Shown piece by piece: positions 29,456 to 39,088 of a DNA stretch of 64,000 bases; position 1 is the first letter of the stretch, and each line of letters starts with the position of its first letter. The notes below the pieces were generated by a model. The model was given only the letters and a program-made list of their open reading frames with translations, searched no databases and was not told the DNA's origin. A program made the position numbers and the translations under genes. Source of the DNA: Salmonella bongori NCTC 12419 (lineage in GTDB: Bacteria; Pseudomonadota; Gammaproteobacteria; Enterobacterales; Enterobacteriaceae); NCBI RefSeq assembly GCF_000252995.1, contig NC_015761.1, positions 3,782,001 to 3,846,000 on the forward strand, read 5' to 3'.

Positions 29456-30559
29456 GTGAATTTACTGACCGTGAGTACTGATCTCATCAGTATTTTTTTA
29501 TTCACGACACTGTTCCTGTTTTTTGCGCGTAAGGTCGCAAAAAAAATCGGTTTAGTGGATAAACCCAACTTCCGTAAACGCCACCAGGGGCTGATACCGT
29601 TGGTTGGAGGAATTTCGGTTTACGCAGGGATTTGCTTCACATTCGGAATCGTTGATCACTATATTCCTCATGCGTCGCTTTATCTTTCTTGTGCGGGTGT
29701 ACTGGTGCTTATCGGTGCGCTGGATGACCGTTTTGATATCAGTGTAAAGATCCGTGCGACCATACAGGCCGCGATCGGCATCATTATGATGGTGTTCGGT
29801 AAACTCTACCTGAGCAGCCTCGGTTATATCTTTGGCTCCTGGGAGATGGTGCTCGGTCCCTTCGGTTATTTCCTCACTCTGTTTGCCGTATGGGCGGCGA
29901 TCAACGCCTTCAATATGGTGGATGGTATTGATGGTCTGTTAGGTGGGCTATCCAGCGTCTCGTTTGCGGCGATGGGACTGATTTTATGGTTTGACGGTCA
30001 AACCAGCCTGGCAATATGGTGTTTCGCTATGATCGCTGCGATTCTGCCTTACATTATGCTTAACCTTGGCATTCTGGGGCGGCGTTACAAAGTTTTCATG
30101 GGCGATGCCGGTAGTACTCTGATTGGCTTTACCGTTATCTGGATCTTACTGGAAACGACGCAGGGTAAAACCCACCCTATCAGCCCGGTCACCGCACTAT
30201 GGATTATTGCTATTCCGCTAATGGACATGGTGGCGATTATGTATCGCCGTCTGCGTAAAGGAATGAGCCCCTTCTCGCCTGACCGCCAGCATATCCATCA
30301 TCTTATCATGCGCGCTGGTTTTACCTCCCGTCAGGCGTTTGTCCTGATCACGCTTGCCGCTGCGATTTTGGCAGCCGTTGGCGTAACGGCAGAATATTCT
30401 CATTTTGTTCCTGAGTGGGTTATGTTGGTGCTCTTTTTGCTAGCATTCTTCCTCTATGGCTACTGCATTAAACGGGCATGGAAGGTGGCGAGATTTATTA
30501 AGCGTGTGAAGCGCCGCCTGCGCAGGCACCGTGAGAACCGGCCAAACTTAACCAAGTAA
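29456..30559 (+). CDS. wecA: WecA, UDP-GlcNAc:undecaprenyl-phosphate GlcNAc-1-phosphate transferase
   Basis: 367 residues from a GTG start. Eleven membrane segments of the polyisoprenyl-phosphate transferase family. Acidic catalytic residues appear in DDRFD (about 90-94) and in NMVDGIDGL (about 153-161); the C-terminal HIHH motif is in DRQHIHHLIM. Makes the first lipid intermediate of enterobacterial common antigen and also primes some O antigens. First gene of the ECA operon. Confidence 0.97.
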   Translation: MNLLTVSTDLISIFLFTTLFLFFARKVAKKIGLVDKPNFRKRHQGLIPLVGGISVYAGICFTFGIVDHYIPHASLYLSCAGVLVLIGALDDRFDISVKIRATIQAAIGIIMMVFGKLYLSSLGYIFGSWEMVLGPFGYFLTLFAVWAAINAFNMVDGIDGLLGGLSSVSFAAMGLILWFDGQTSLAIWCFAMIAAILPYIMLNLGILGRRYKVFMGDAGSTLIGFTVIWILLETTQGKTHPISPVTALWIIAIPLMDMVAIMYRRLRKGMSPFSPDRQHIHHLIMRAGFTSRQAFVLITLAAAILAAVGVTAEYSHFVPEWVMLVLFLLAFFLYGYCIKRAWKVARFIKRVKRRLRRHRENRPNLTK

Positions 30560-30570
30560 ATGAGGATACG

Positions 30571-31617
30571 ATGACACAACCATTACCGGGGGCACGCGCG
30601 GTGAGCGCTGAAAATGAACTGGATATTCGCGGGTTGTTTCGTACTTTATGGGCCGGAAAATTCTGGATCATTGGCGTTGGCCTGTTGTTTGCCCTTATTG
30701 CGTTAGCGTATACCTTTTTTGCGCGCCAGGAGTGGAGTGCGACGGCGATTACCGATCGCCCAACCGTAAATATGTTGGGGGGGTATTACTCCCAGCAACA
30801 GTTTCTACGCAACCTGGATATTAAGTCTGACCCCGCTTCTTCCGATAAGCCCTCGGTGATGGACGAAGCGTATAAAGAGTTCATCATGCAACTTGCCTCC
30901 TGGGATACGCGTCGCGATTTCTGGTTGCAAACGGATTATTACAAGCAGCGAATGGTCGGGAATAGTAAAGCCGATGCGGCGATGCTTGATGAACTGATCA
31001 ACAACATCCAGTTTACGCCTGGCGATTTTACACGCGCTATCAACGACAGCGTGAAGCTTATTGCCGAAACGGCACCGGACGCCAATAATCTGCTGCGCCA
31101 ATATGTTGCGTTCGCCAGCCAGCGGGCGGCGAGTCATCTGAATGATGAATTAAAAGGTGCCTGGGCTGCGCGTACGGTACAAATGAAAGCGCAGGTAAAA
31201 CGGCAGGAAGAGGTAGCGAAAGCCATCTATTCACGTCGTGTAAACAGCATTGAGCAGGCGCTCAAAATTGCAGAGCAACATAATATTTCTCGTAGCGCGA
31301 CGGATGTTCCGGCGGATGAATTACCGGACTCTGAACTCTTTTTACTTGGCCGTCCTATGCTGCAGGCGCGTCTTGAAAACCTGCAAGCGGTTGGTCCAGC
31401 GTTCGATCTGGACTACTTTCAAAATCGGGCAATGTTGAATACGCTTAATGTGGGACCCACTCTGGACCCTCGTTTTCAGACCTATCGTTATTTGCGTACG
31501 CCGGAAGAACCGGTAAAACGTGATAGCCCACGCCGTGCCTTCCTGATGATCATGTGGGGTATCGTTGGGGCGCTAATCGGTGCGGGCATTGCCTTAACCC
31601 GTCGCCGCACGATTTAG
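30571..31617 (+). CDS. wzzE: WzzE, ECA chain-length regulator
   Basis: 348 residues, polysaccharide co-polymerase class 1: transmembrane helix 1 (about 31-51), a large helical periplasmic domain, and transmembrane helix 2 (about 321-341) with the usual Pro-rich approach (RTPEEPVKRDSPRRAF). Sets the modal length of ECA polymer and supports cyclic ECA. Twelve bases after wecA. Confidence 0.96.
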   Translation: MTQPLPGARAVSAENELDIRGLFRTLWAGKFWIIGVGLLFALIALAYTFFARQEWSATAITDRPTVNMLGGYYSQQQFLRNLDIKSDPASSDKPSVMDEAYKEFIMQLASWDTRRDFWLQTDYYKQRMVGNSKADAAMLDELINNIQFTPGDFTRAINDSVKLIAETAPDANNLLRQYVAFASQRAASHLNDELKGAWAARTVQMKAQVKRQEEVAKAIYSRRVNSIEQALKIAEQHNISRSATDVPADELPDSELFLLGRPMLQARLENLQAVGPAFDLDYFQNRAMLNTLNVGPTLDPRFQTYRYLRTPEEPVKRDSPRRAFLMIMWGIVGALIGAGIALTRRRTI

Positions 31618-31628
31618 CAACACCTCTG

Positions 31629-31652
31629 CAGCAGGGGGCTGGGCCCCTGCTG
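31629..31652 (+). other. Intra-operon hairpin between wzzE and wecB
   Basis: A perfect nine-base stem CAGCAGGGG/CCCCTGCTG with a six-base loop fills the wzzE-wecB gap. There is no T run, so it is not a typical terminator. Possible processing site or mRNA-stability element that sets wecB expression apart from wecA-wzzE. Confidence 0.75.
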
Positions 31653-31672
31653 TCTATTCGAAGAGAATCGAT

Positions 31673-32803
31673 GTGAAAGTACTGACTGTATTTGGTACAC
31701 GACCGGAGGCCATTAAGATGGCGCCTCTGGTCCATGCGCTGGAAAAAGATCCTCATTTCGAGGCCAAAGTATGCGTTACTGCGCAGCATCGGGAGATGCT
31801 TGATCAGGTGTTAACTCTTTTTTCGATTGTGCCTGATTACGATCTCAACATTATGCAGCCGGGACAGGGGTTGACGGAAATTACCTGCCGAATTCTGGAG
31901 GGATTAAAGCCGATCCTGGCGGATTTTAAACCGGATGTAGTGCTGGTTCATGGTGATACTACCACCACGATTGCTACCAGCCTGGCGGCTTTCTATCAAC
32001 GTATCCCGGTAGGACATGTAGAAGCCGGGTTGCGAACCGGTGATCTCAACTCTCCCTGGCCGGAAGAGGCAAACCGCACGCTGACCGGCCACCTGGCGAT
32101 GTACCATTTTGCGCCGACAGAAAACTCACGACAGAATCTGCTGCGAGAGAACATTCCTGATGGGCGTATTTTCGTCACCGGTAATACTGTTATTGATGCG
32201 CTGATTTGGGTACGCGACCGTGTCCTGGCAAGCGAGACGTTACAGGCGGAACTGGCCGAGCAGTACCCTTTCCTCAGCGCAAATAAGAAAATGATTCTGG
32301 TGACCGGACATCGACGTGAAAGCTTTGGTCAGGGTTTTGAGCATATCTGTCATGCACTGGCGGAAATCGCCGCGGCGAATCAGGATGTGCAAATTGTCTA
32401 TCCGGTACATCTCAATCCCAATGTCAGTGAACCTGTCAATCGTATCCTCGGTCATGTTGAAAACGTATTACTGATTGAGCCGCAGGATTACTTACCCTTT
32501 GTCTGGCTGATGAATCACGCCTGGCTAATTCTGACGGATTCCGGCGGTATTCAGGAAGAAGCGCCGTCATTAGGTAAACCGGTACTGGTCATGCGTGAAA
32601 CCACCGAACGTCCGGAAGCGATTACCGCCGGTACGGTAAGGCTGGTCGGTACGGACTCCCGGCGCATTGTGGCGGAAGTCATGCGTCTGTTGCACGACGA
32701 AAATGAATATCAAACCATGAGCCGCGCCCATAATCCTTATGGCGATGGGCAGGCATGCGAGCGCATTTTACAGGCGTTAAAAAGTCATCGGGTATCGTTA
32801 TGA
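31673..32803 (+). CDS. wecB: WecB, UDP-GlcNAc 2-epimerase (non-hydrolysing)
   Basis: 376 residues from a GTG start (MKVLTVFGTRPEAIK). GT-B fold; conserved HGDTTTT, GHVEAGLRTG and LTDSGGIQEEAP. Makes UDP-ManNAc for the second sugar of the ECA repeat. Ends with a four-base overlap with wecC. Confidence 0.97.
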   Translation: MKVLTVFGTRPEAIKMAPLVHALEKDPHFEAKVCVTAQHREMLDQVLTLFSIVPDYDLNIMQPGQGLTEITCRILEGLKPILADFKPDVVLVHGDTTTTIATSLAAFYQRIPVGHVEAGLRTGDLNSPWPEEANRTLTGHLAMYHFAPTENSRQNLLRENIPDGRIFVTGNTVIDALIWVRDRVLASETLQAELAEQYPFLSANKKMILVTGHRRESFGQGFEHICHALAEIAAANQDVQIVYPVHLNPNVSEPVNRILGHVENVLLIEPQDYLPFVWLMNHAWLILTDSGGIQEEAPSLGKPVLVMRETTERPEAITAGTVRLVGTDSRRIVAEVMRLLHDENEYQTMSRAHNPYGDGQACERILQALKSHRVSL

Positions 32804-34062
32804 GTTTTACGACCATTTCTGTTATTGGGCTGGGTTATATTGGATTACCGACTGCCGCTGCTTTTGCTTCTCGCCAGAAGCAGGTTATCGGCGTGGATAT
32901 CAACCAACATGCGGTAGACACCATAAATCGCGGTGAAATTCACATCGTGGAGCCGGAATTAGGCAACGTGGTGAAGACGGCAGTGGAAGGTGGTTTTCTG
33001 CGTGCAACAACGGTGCCTGTCGAGGCTGATGCTTATCTGATTGCGGTGCCGACGCCATTCAAAGGCGACCACGACCCTGACATGGCCTATGTTGAAGCCG
33101 CGGCGAAATCTATTGCGCCAGTGTTAAAAAAAGGCGCGCTGGTTATTCTGGAATCGACATCGCCGGTCGGCGCAACGGAGCAAATGGCTGGCTGGCTGGC
33201 CGGGTTGCGTCCGGATCTGACCTTTCCCCAGCAAGCGGGCGAGCAGGCCGATATTAATATCGCCTATTGTCCGGAGCGCGTGTTGCCGGGTCAGGTGATG
33301 GTCGAACTCATTAAAAACGATCGTGTTATTGGCGGTATGACGCCCGTATGTTCAGCTCGCGCCAGCGCGCTGTACAAAATTTTCCTTGAGGGTGAATGCG
33401 TTGTCACCAACTCCCGCACTGCGGAGATGTGCAAGCTAACTGAAAATAGTTTCCGTGATGTGAATATCGCCTTTGCTAATGAATTGTCGCTGATTTGCGC
33501 CGATCAAGGCATAAATGTCTGGGAATTGATCCGTCTGGCGAACCGCCATCCACGTGTCAATATCTTGCAGCCGGGGCCGGGCGTCGGCGGGCATTGCATT
33601 GCGGTCGATCCGTGGTTTATTGTGGCGCAAAATCCGCAGCAGGCGAGGCTGATTCGCACCGCCCGTGAAGTCAACGATGGCAAACCGCACTGGGTGATCG
33701 GGCAGGTAAAAGCCGCCGTTGCAGATTGCCAGGCGGCCACAGATAAACGCGCCAGTGAAGTGAAGATCGCCTGTTTTGGGCTGGCTTTTAAGCCGAATAT
33801 TGACGATCTGCGTGAAAGTCCTGCGATGGGGATTGCGCAAAGTATCGCCCGCTGGCACAGCGGCGAAACCGTTGTTGTCGAGCCGAACATCCATCAGTTG
33901 CCGAAAAAATTAGACGGTCTTTGCATACTGGTGAAACTGGACGTGGCGTTGGCCGACGCCGATGTGCTGGTGCTGCTGGTTGATCACGACGAATTTAAAG
34001 CCATTCGCGGCGATGCGGTTCATCAACGTTATGTGGTGGATACCAAAGGAGTCTGGCGCTGA
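32800..34062 (+). CDS. wecC: WecC, UDP-ManNAc dehydrogenase
   Basis: 420 residues. N-terminal NAD Rossmann motif VIGLGYIGLP and catalytic Cys in VGGHCIAVDPWF. Oxidises UDP-ManNAc to UDP-ManNAcA in two NAD-dependent steps. The ATG overlaps the wecB stop (ATGA). Confidence 0.97.
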   Translation: MSFTTISVIGLGYIGLPTAAAFASRQKQVIGVDINQHAVDTINRGEIHIVEPELGNVVKTAVEGGFLRATTVPVEADAYLIAVPTPFKGDHDPDMAYVEAAAKSIAPVLKKGALVILESTSPVGATEQMAGWLAGLRPDLTFPQQAGEQADINIAYCPERVLPGQVMVELIKNDRVIGGMTPVCSARASALYKIFLEGECVVTNSRTAEMCKLTENSFRDVNIAFANELSLICADQGINVWELIRLANRHPRVNILQPGPGVGGHCIAVDPWFIVAQNPQQARLIRTAREVNDGKPHWVIGQVKAAVADCQAATDKRASEVKIACFGLAFKPNIDDLRESPAMGIAQSIARWHSGETVVVEPNIHQLPKKLDGLCILVKLDVALADADVLVLLVDHDEFKAIRGDAVHQRYVVDTKGVWR

Positions 34063-35129
34063 TGAAACGGATTTTGGTGACTGGCGGTGCAGGATTTATC
34101 GGATCTGCGGTAGTGCGGCATATCCTCCAGGAAACGGCAGATGCCGTGGTGGTGGTGGATAAACTGACCTATGCCGGAAATCTGATGTCTCTGGCGCCAG
34201 TGGCGCAAAGCGACCGCTTTGCCTTTGAAAAAGTGGATATCTGTGATCGGGCGTCACTGGACCGTATTTTCCAGCAGTATCAGCCTGATAGCGTGATGCA
34301 CCTGGCGGCGGAAAGTCACGTAGATCGCTCCATTGACGGTCCGGCCGCGTTTATCGAAACCAATATTGTTGGTACCTATACCTTGCTGGAAGCCGCTCGC
34401 GCTTACTGGTCCGCGCTTGATGCGAATGCTAAAGCGGCGTTTCGTTTCCACCATATTTCTACCGATGAAGTGTACGGTGACCTGTCTGGCGCGGACGATT
34501 TTTTTACCGAAACCACGCCGTATGCGCCAAGTAGCCCTTACTCCGCCTCCAAAGCCAGCAGCGACCACCTGGTGCGCGCCTGGTTACGTACTTACGGTTT
34601 ACCTACGCTGGTCACCAACTGCTCCAATAACTACGGACCATACCATTTCCCGGAAAAGCTGATCCCGCTGATGATTCTTAACGCGCTGGCAGGCAAACCG
34701 TTGCCTGTTTATGGCAACGGTCAGCAAATTCGCGACTGGTTGTATGTGGAGGATCACGCCCGTGCGTTATATCACGTGGTGACAAATGGCGCGGTGGGAG
34801 AAACGTATAATATCGGTGGTCATAACGAACGTAAGAACCTGGATGTCGTCGGGACAATTTGCTCTCTGCTGGAAGAACTGGCCCCGCAAAAACCACAGGG
34901 ACTGGCGAATTATCGTGATCTGATTACCTTTGTCGACGATCGGCCCGGCCATGACCTACGTTATGCCATTGATGCAACGAAAATCGCCCGCGAGCTGGGA
35001 TGGACGCCGCAGGAAACCTTTGAAAGCGGGATGCGAAAAACGGTTCAGTGGTATCTCGCCAATGAGGCCTGGTGGAAGCCCGTGCAGGATGGCAGTTATC
35101 AGGGCGAGCGCTTAGGTCTGAAACGCTAA
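34062..35129 (+). CDS. rffG: RffG, dTDP-glucose 4,6-dehydratase
   Basis: 355 residues. Extended short-chain dehydrogenase: TGGAGFIG (7-14), STDEVYGD, and the catalytic YSASK. Provides dTDP-4-keto-6-deoxyglucose for Fuc4NAc. A paralogue of RmlB from the O-antigen locus. One-base overlap with wecC. Confidence 0.95.
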   Translation: MKRILVTGGAGFIGSAVVRHILQETADAVVVVDKLTYAGNLMSLAPVAQSDRFAFEKVDICDRASLDRIFQQYQPDSVMHLAAESHVDRSIDGPAAFIETNIVGTYTLLEAARAYWSALDANAKAAFRFHHISTDEVYGDLSGADDFFTETTPYAPSSPYSASKASSDHLVRAWLRTYGLPTLVTNCSNNYGPYHFPEKLIPLMILNALAGKPLPVYGNGQQIRDWLYVEDHARALYHVVTNGAVGETYNIGGHNERKNLDVVGTICSLLEELAPQKPQGLANYRDLITFVDDRPGHDLRYAIDATKIARELGWTPQETFESGMRKTVQWYLANEAWWKPVQDGSYQGERLGLKR

Positions 35130-35161
35130 AAAGCAGGCTCTTACTCCTGGAGGAGAAACGA

Positions 35162-36043
35162 ATGAAAGGCATCATTCTGGCGGGAGGTTCCGGCACCCGG
35201 TTACATCCCATTACGCGGGGCGTATCAAAACAGCTTCTGCCTGTCTACGACAAGCCGATGATTTATTATCCCTTGTCGGTACTCATGCTGGCGGGCATAC
35301 GGGAAATTCTGATTATCACCACGCCGGAGGATAAACGAGACTTTCAGCGTTTATTGGGGGACGGCGCGGCGTTTGGTATCGATTTACACTATGCTGAGCA
35401 GCCCAGCCCGGACGGGTTGGCCCAGGCTTTTATCATTGGCGAAGCGTTCCTCAAGGGTGAGCCATCCTGCCTGGTATTAGGCGATAACATCTTTTTTGGT
35501 CAGGGGTTTAGCCCTAAACTCCGTCAGGTCGCATCGCGGACTGCAGGCGCCACGGTATTTGGCTATCAGGTCATGGATCCGGAACGTTTTGGCGTCGTGG
35601 AATTTGACGATGATTTTCGGGCAATCTCGCTGGAAGAAAAGCCGAAGCAGCCCAAATCTAACTGGGCAGTCACCGGTCTCTATTTTTATGACAGCAACGT
35701 CGTCGAGTATGCGAAACGAGTAAAACCTTCCGGACGCGGCGAGCTGGAGATTACCTCCATCAACCAGATGTACCTTGAAGAGGGTAAGCTGACGGTAGAA
35801 CTGCTGGGCCGCGGTTTCGCCTGGCTGGATACCGGTACACACGACAGCCTGATTGAAGCGAGTACCTTCGTGCAAACGGTGGAAAAGCGTCAGGGCTTCA
35901 AAATTGCCTGTCTGGAAGAGATCGCCTGGCGTAATGGCTGGCTGGATGATGACGGTCTGAAACGCGCCGCCAGCCAGCTTGAAAAAACGGGCTATGGCCA
36001 ATATTTACTGGAGTTGCTTCGTGCCCGTCCGCGCCAGTATTGA
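35162..36043 (+). CDS. rffH: RffH, glucose-1-phosphate thymidylyltransferase
   Basis: 293 residues. Nucleotidyltransferase motif GGSGTRLHP (8-16), KPMIYYP, LGDNIFFG. Makes dTDP-glucose. A paralogue of RmlA. Start at ATG 35162 after CTGGAGGAGAAACGA; the upstream in-frame start inside rffG is rejected. Confidence 0.95.
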   Translation: MKGIILAGGSGTRLHPITRGVSKQLLPVYDKPMIYYPLSVLMLAGIREILIITTPEDKRDFQRLLGDGAAFGIDLHYAEQPSPDGLAQAFIIGEAFLKGEPSCLVLGDNIFFGQGFSPKLRQVASRTAGATVFGYQVMDPERFGVVEFDDDFRAISLEEKPKQPKSNWAVTGLYFYDSNVVEYAKRVKPSGRGELEITSINQMYLEEGKLTVELLGRGFAWLDTGTHDSLIEASTFVQTVEKRQGFKIACLEEIAWRNGWLDDDGLKRAASQLEKTGYGQYLLELLRARPRQY

Positions 36044-36701
36044 ACCTCTATGCTGGGAAAATACGTTCTTTGGCATAAATAGCGCCATTGTACGTATTGA
36101 TGCGTGCGCGCCCGAATTAACGCCAGAGGCGTTACAGACGTGGGAACGCGTGCAGGCGAAAGTGCCGGCTGAAAATACCGTCTGGCTGGAGGCATTGCAA
36201 TCGCTGGGGTTCTCTTTGGTGGAAGGCGAGGTGGATTTCGCGTTGTCAGTAGCAAAAGGACATGATGCTCGACATGGCGCGGAAATTGCACAACTTACGG
36301 ACATTCCTGTTTTGCGTCAGCTGGCCGGAGAGGCATTTGCGCAAAGCCGTTTTCGCGCGCCCTGGTATGCGCCCGACGCCAGCGCCCGTTTCTACGCTCA
36401 GTGGATTGAGAATGCGGTACGTGGCACGTTTGATCACCAGTGCCTGGTGCTTCGCGCCGCGTCAGGCGCTATCCGCGGTTACGTTTCGTTGCGGGAATTG
36501 AATGATACCGAGGCGCGTATCGGTCTGTTGGCCGGACGTGGCGCGGGAGCGGAACTTATGCAGGCGGCGATCTGTTGGGCGCAGAGTCGCGGCAAAACAA
36601 TATTGCGGGTGGCGACCCAGTTGGGCAATACCGCCGCGCTTAAACGTTACATACAGAGCGGTGCCACTATCGATAGCACGGCTTACTGGTTATACAGGTG
36701 A
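36021..36701 (+). CDS. wecD: WecD, dTDP-4-amino-4,6-dideoxygalactose N-acetyltransferase
   Basis: 226 residues from a GTG start that lies inside the 3' end of rffH (22-base overlap), with GGAG seven bases upstream. C-terminal GNAT fold with acetyl-CoA loop LLAGRGAGAELMQ (about 171-183). Acetylates the amino sugar to dTDP-Fuc4NAc. Confidence 0.93.
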   Translation: MPVRASIEPLCWENTFFGINSAIVRIDACAPELTPEALQTWERVQAKVPAENTVWLEALQSLGFSLVEGEVDFALSVAKGHDARHGAEIAQLTDIPVLRQLAGEAFAQSRFRAPWYAPDASARFYAQWIENAVRGTFDHQCLVLRAASGAIRGYVSLRELNDTEARIGLLAGRGAGAELMQAAICWAQSRGKTILRVATQLGNTAALKRYIQSGATIDSTAYWLYR

Positions 36702-36705
36702 CAAC

Positions 36706-37836
36706 ATGATTCCTTTTAATGCGCCGCCGGTGGTGGGAACCGAACTTGAGTACATGCAGTCTGCAATGAGCAGCGGCAAACTGTGTGGCGATGGCGGCTT
36801 TACGCGTCGTTGCCAGCAGTGGCTGGAGCAACATTTCGGCAGCGCGAAGGTGTTGCTGACGCCTTCCTGTACCGCATCGCTGGAGATGGCGGCGCTGTTG
36901 TTGGATATCCAGCCCGGTGATGAAGTGATCATGCCGAGCTTTACCTTTGTTTCTACCGCTAACGCCTTTGTCCTGCGCGGCGCGAAAATTGTGTTTGTCG
37001 ATATTCGCCCGGATACGATGAATATTGACGAAACGCTGATTGAGGCGGCGATCACCGATAAGACCCGCGCTATCGTGCCGGTTCACTATGCTGGCGTCGC
37101 CTGTGAAATGGACGTCATCATGGCGCTGGCGGAGAAATATAATCTGTTTGTTGTTGAAGACGCCGCCCAGGGCGTGATGTCCACATACAAAGGCCGCGCG
37201 TTAGGAACGATTGGCCATATCGGCTGTTTTAGTTTCCATGAAACCAAAAATTATACCGCTGGCGGCGAAGGCGGCGCGACGCTGATTAACGATCGTACGC
37301 TGATTGAACGCGCGGAGATCATCCGCGAAAAAGGCACTAATCGCAGCCAGTTCTTCCGTGGTCAGGTGGATAAATACACCTGGCGGGATATCGGCTCCAG
37401 TTATCTGATGTCCGATCTGCAGGCCGCCTACCTGTGGGCGCAGCTGGAGGCCGCCGATCGTATCAATCAACAACGACTGTCGTTGTGGCAGACTTACCAC
37501 GATGCGTTAACGCCGCTGGTGCGCGCCGGACGTATTGAGCTGCCTTGCATACCGGAAAACTGTGAACATAACGCCCACATGTTTTACATCAAACTGCAGG
37601 ATATCGCCGATCGCAGCGCGCTGATTAACTTCCTGAAAGAAGCGGAGATTATGGCTGTATTCCACTATATTCCGCTGCATGATTGCCCGGCGGGCGATAA
37701 ATTCGGCGAGTTTATCGGGGAAGATGTCTACACCACGACAGAGAGCGAACGTTTGCTGCGTCTGCCGCTGTTTTATAACCTTGCGCCCGTCGATCAACGA
37801 ACGGTGATTGCTACCTTGCTAAATTATTTCTCCTGA
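36706..37836 (+). CDS. wecE: WecE, dTDP-4-amino-4,6-dideoxygalactose transaminase
   Basis: 376 residues, DegT/DnrJ/EryC1 PLP aminotransferase. PLP Lys in FHETKNYTAGGEGG (about residue 181); EDAAQG holds the pyridine nitrogen. Begins four bases after wecD. An in-frame extension from 36502 is a shadow of wecD. Confidence 0.97.
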   Translation: MIPFNAPPVVGTELEYMQSAMSSGKLCGDGGFTRRCQQWLEQHFGSAKVLLTPSCTASLEMAALLLDIQPGDEVIMPSFTFVSTANAFVLRGAKIVFVDIRPDTMNIDETLIEAAITDKTRAIVPVHYAGVACEMDVIMALAEKYNLFVVEDAAQGVMSTYKGRALGTIGHIGCFSFHETKNYTAGGEGGATLINDRTLIERAEIIREKGTNRSQFFRGQVDKYTWRDIGSSYLMSDLQAAYLWAQLEAADRINQQRLSLWQTYHDALTPLVRAGRIELPCIPENCEHNAHMFYIKLQDIADRSALINFLKEAEIMAVFHYIPLHDCPAGDKFGEFIGEDVYTTTESERLLRLPLFYNLAPVDQRTVIATLLNYFS

Positions 37837-37837
37837 T

Positions 37838-39088
37838 ATGTCGCTTGCTAAAGCCTCCCTGTGGACGGCGGTCAGTACGCTGGTAAAAATTGGCGCCGGA
37901 CTGCTGGTGGTGAAACTACTGGCCGTCTCTTTTGGTCCTGCGGGCGTCGGTCAGGCGGGTAACTTCCGCCAGATGATCACCGTCCTGGGCGTGCTGGCGG
38001 GCGCCGGGATATTTAACGGCGTTACCAAATTTGTTGCGCAGCACCATGATGACCCGACACGGTTACGTTCCGTGGTGGGCACTTCTTCTGCGATGGTGCT
38101 GGGTTTCTCGACGCTGCTGGCGCTGATCTTCCTGCTGGCGGCGGCGCCAATCAGCCAGGGACTGTTCGGTCACACACACTATCAAGGGCTGGTACGCCTG
38201 GTCGCGTTGGTACAAATGGGGATCGCCTGGGCGAACCTGCTGCTGGCGCTGATGAAGGGTTTTCGTGACGCGTCGGGTAATGCCTTATCGTTAATTGTCG
38301 GCAGTTTTTTGGGCGTTGCTGCCTGGTACCTCTGCTACCGTGTCGGCGGTTACGAAGGCGCGCTGCTTGGCCTGGCGCTGGTACCGGCGCTGGTCGTGGT
38401 GCCTGCCGGCGTAATACTGGTTAGGCGCGGTACAGTCCCGCTACGTTATCTGAAGCCCTCCTGGGACAACGGTCTGGCAGGGCAACTCAGTAAATTTACC
38501 CTGATGGCGCTGATTACCTCCGTCACGATGCCGGTCGCCTATGTGATGATGCGAAACCAACTGGCAGCGCACTATAGCTGGAGCGATGTCGGGATCTGGC
38601 AGGGCGTAAGTAGTATTTCTGACGCCTATCTGCAATTTATCACCGCCTCCTTCAGCGTTTACCTGTTACCGACGCTCTCACGTTTAACGGAAAAACAGGA
38701 CATTACGCGTGAAGTGGTGAAAGCGTTGAAATTTGTTTTACCGGCTGTCGCGGCAGCGAGTTTTTCCGTCTGGCTACTGCGCGATTTTGCTATCTGGCTG
38801 CTTTTTTCCGCTAAATTCACCGCGATGCGCGATCTGTTTGCCTGGCAGCTGGTGGGTGACGTGCTGAAAGTTGGCGCCTATGTTTTCGGCTATCTGGTGA
38901 TTGCCAAAGCGTCGTTGCGATTTTACATTCTGGCTGAAATTAGCCAGTTCATTCTGTTAACGGCGTTCGCCCACTGGCTGATTCCCGCTCACGGCGCGCT
39001 GGGCGCGGCACAGGCTTATATGGCTACTTATATTGTCTATTTTTCACTTTGTTGCGGCGTATTTTTACTTTGGCGTAGGCGAGCATGA
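37838..39088 (+). CDS. wzxE: WzxE, ECA lipid III flippase
   Basis: 416 residues, about 12 membrane helices, MATE/MOP-type Wzx exporter. Moves the undecaprenyl-linked trisaccharide across the inner membrane. One base separates it from wecE; it overlaps wecF by four bases. Confidence 0.96.
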   Translation: MSLAKASLWTAVSTLVKIGAGLLVVKLLAVSFGPAGVGQAGNFRQMITVLGVLAGAGIFNGVTKFVAQHHDDPTRLRSVVGTSSAMVLGFSTLLALIFLLAAAPISQGLFGHTHYQGLVRLVALVQMGIAWANLLLALMKGFRDASGNALSLIVGSFLGVAAWYLCYRVGGYEGALLGLALVPALVVVPAGVILVRRGTVPLRYLKPSWDNGLAGQLSKFTLMALITSVTMPVAYVMMRNQLAAHYSWSDVGIWQGVSSISDAYLQFITASFSVYLLPTLSRLTEKQDITREVVKALKFVLPAVAAASFSVWLLRDFAIWLLFSAKFTAMRDLFAWQLVGDVLKVGAYVFGYLVIAKASLRFYILAEISQFILLTAFAHWLIPAHGALGAAQAYMATYIVYFSLCCGVFLLWRRRA

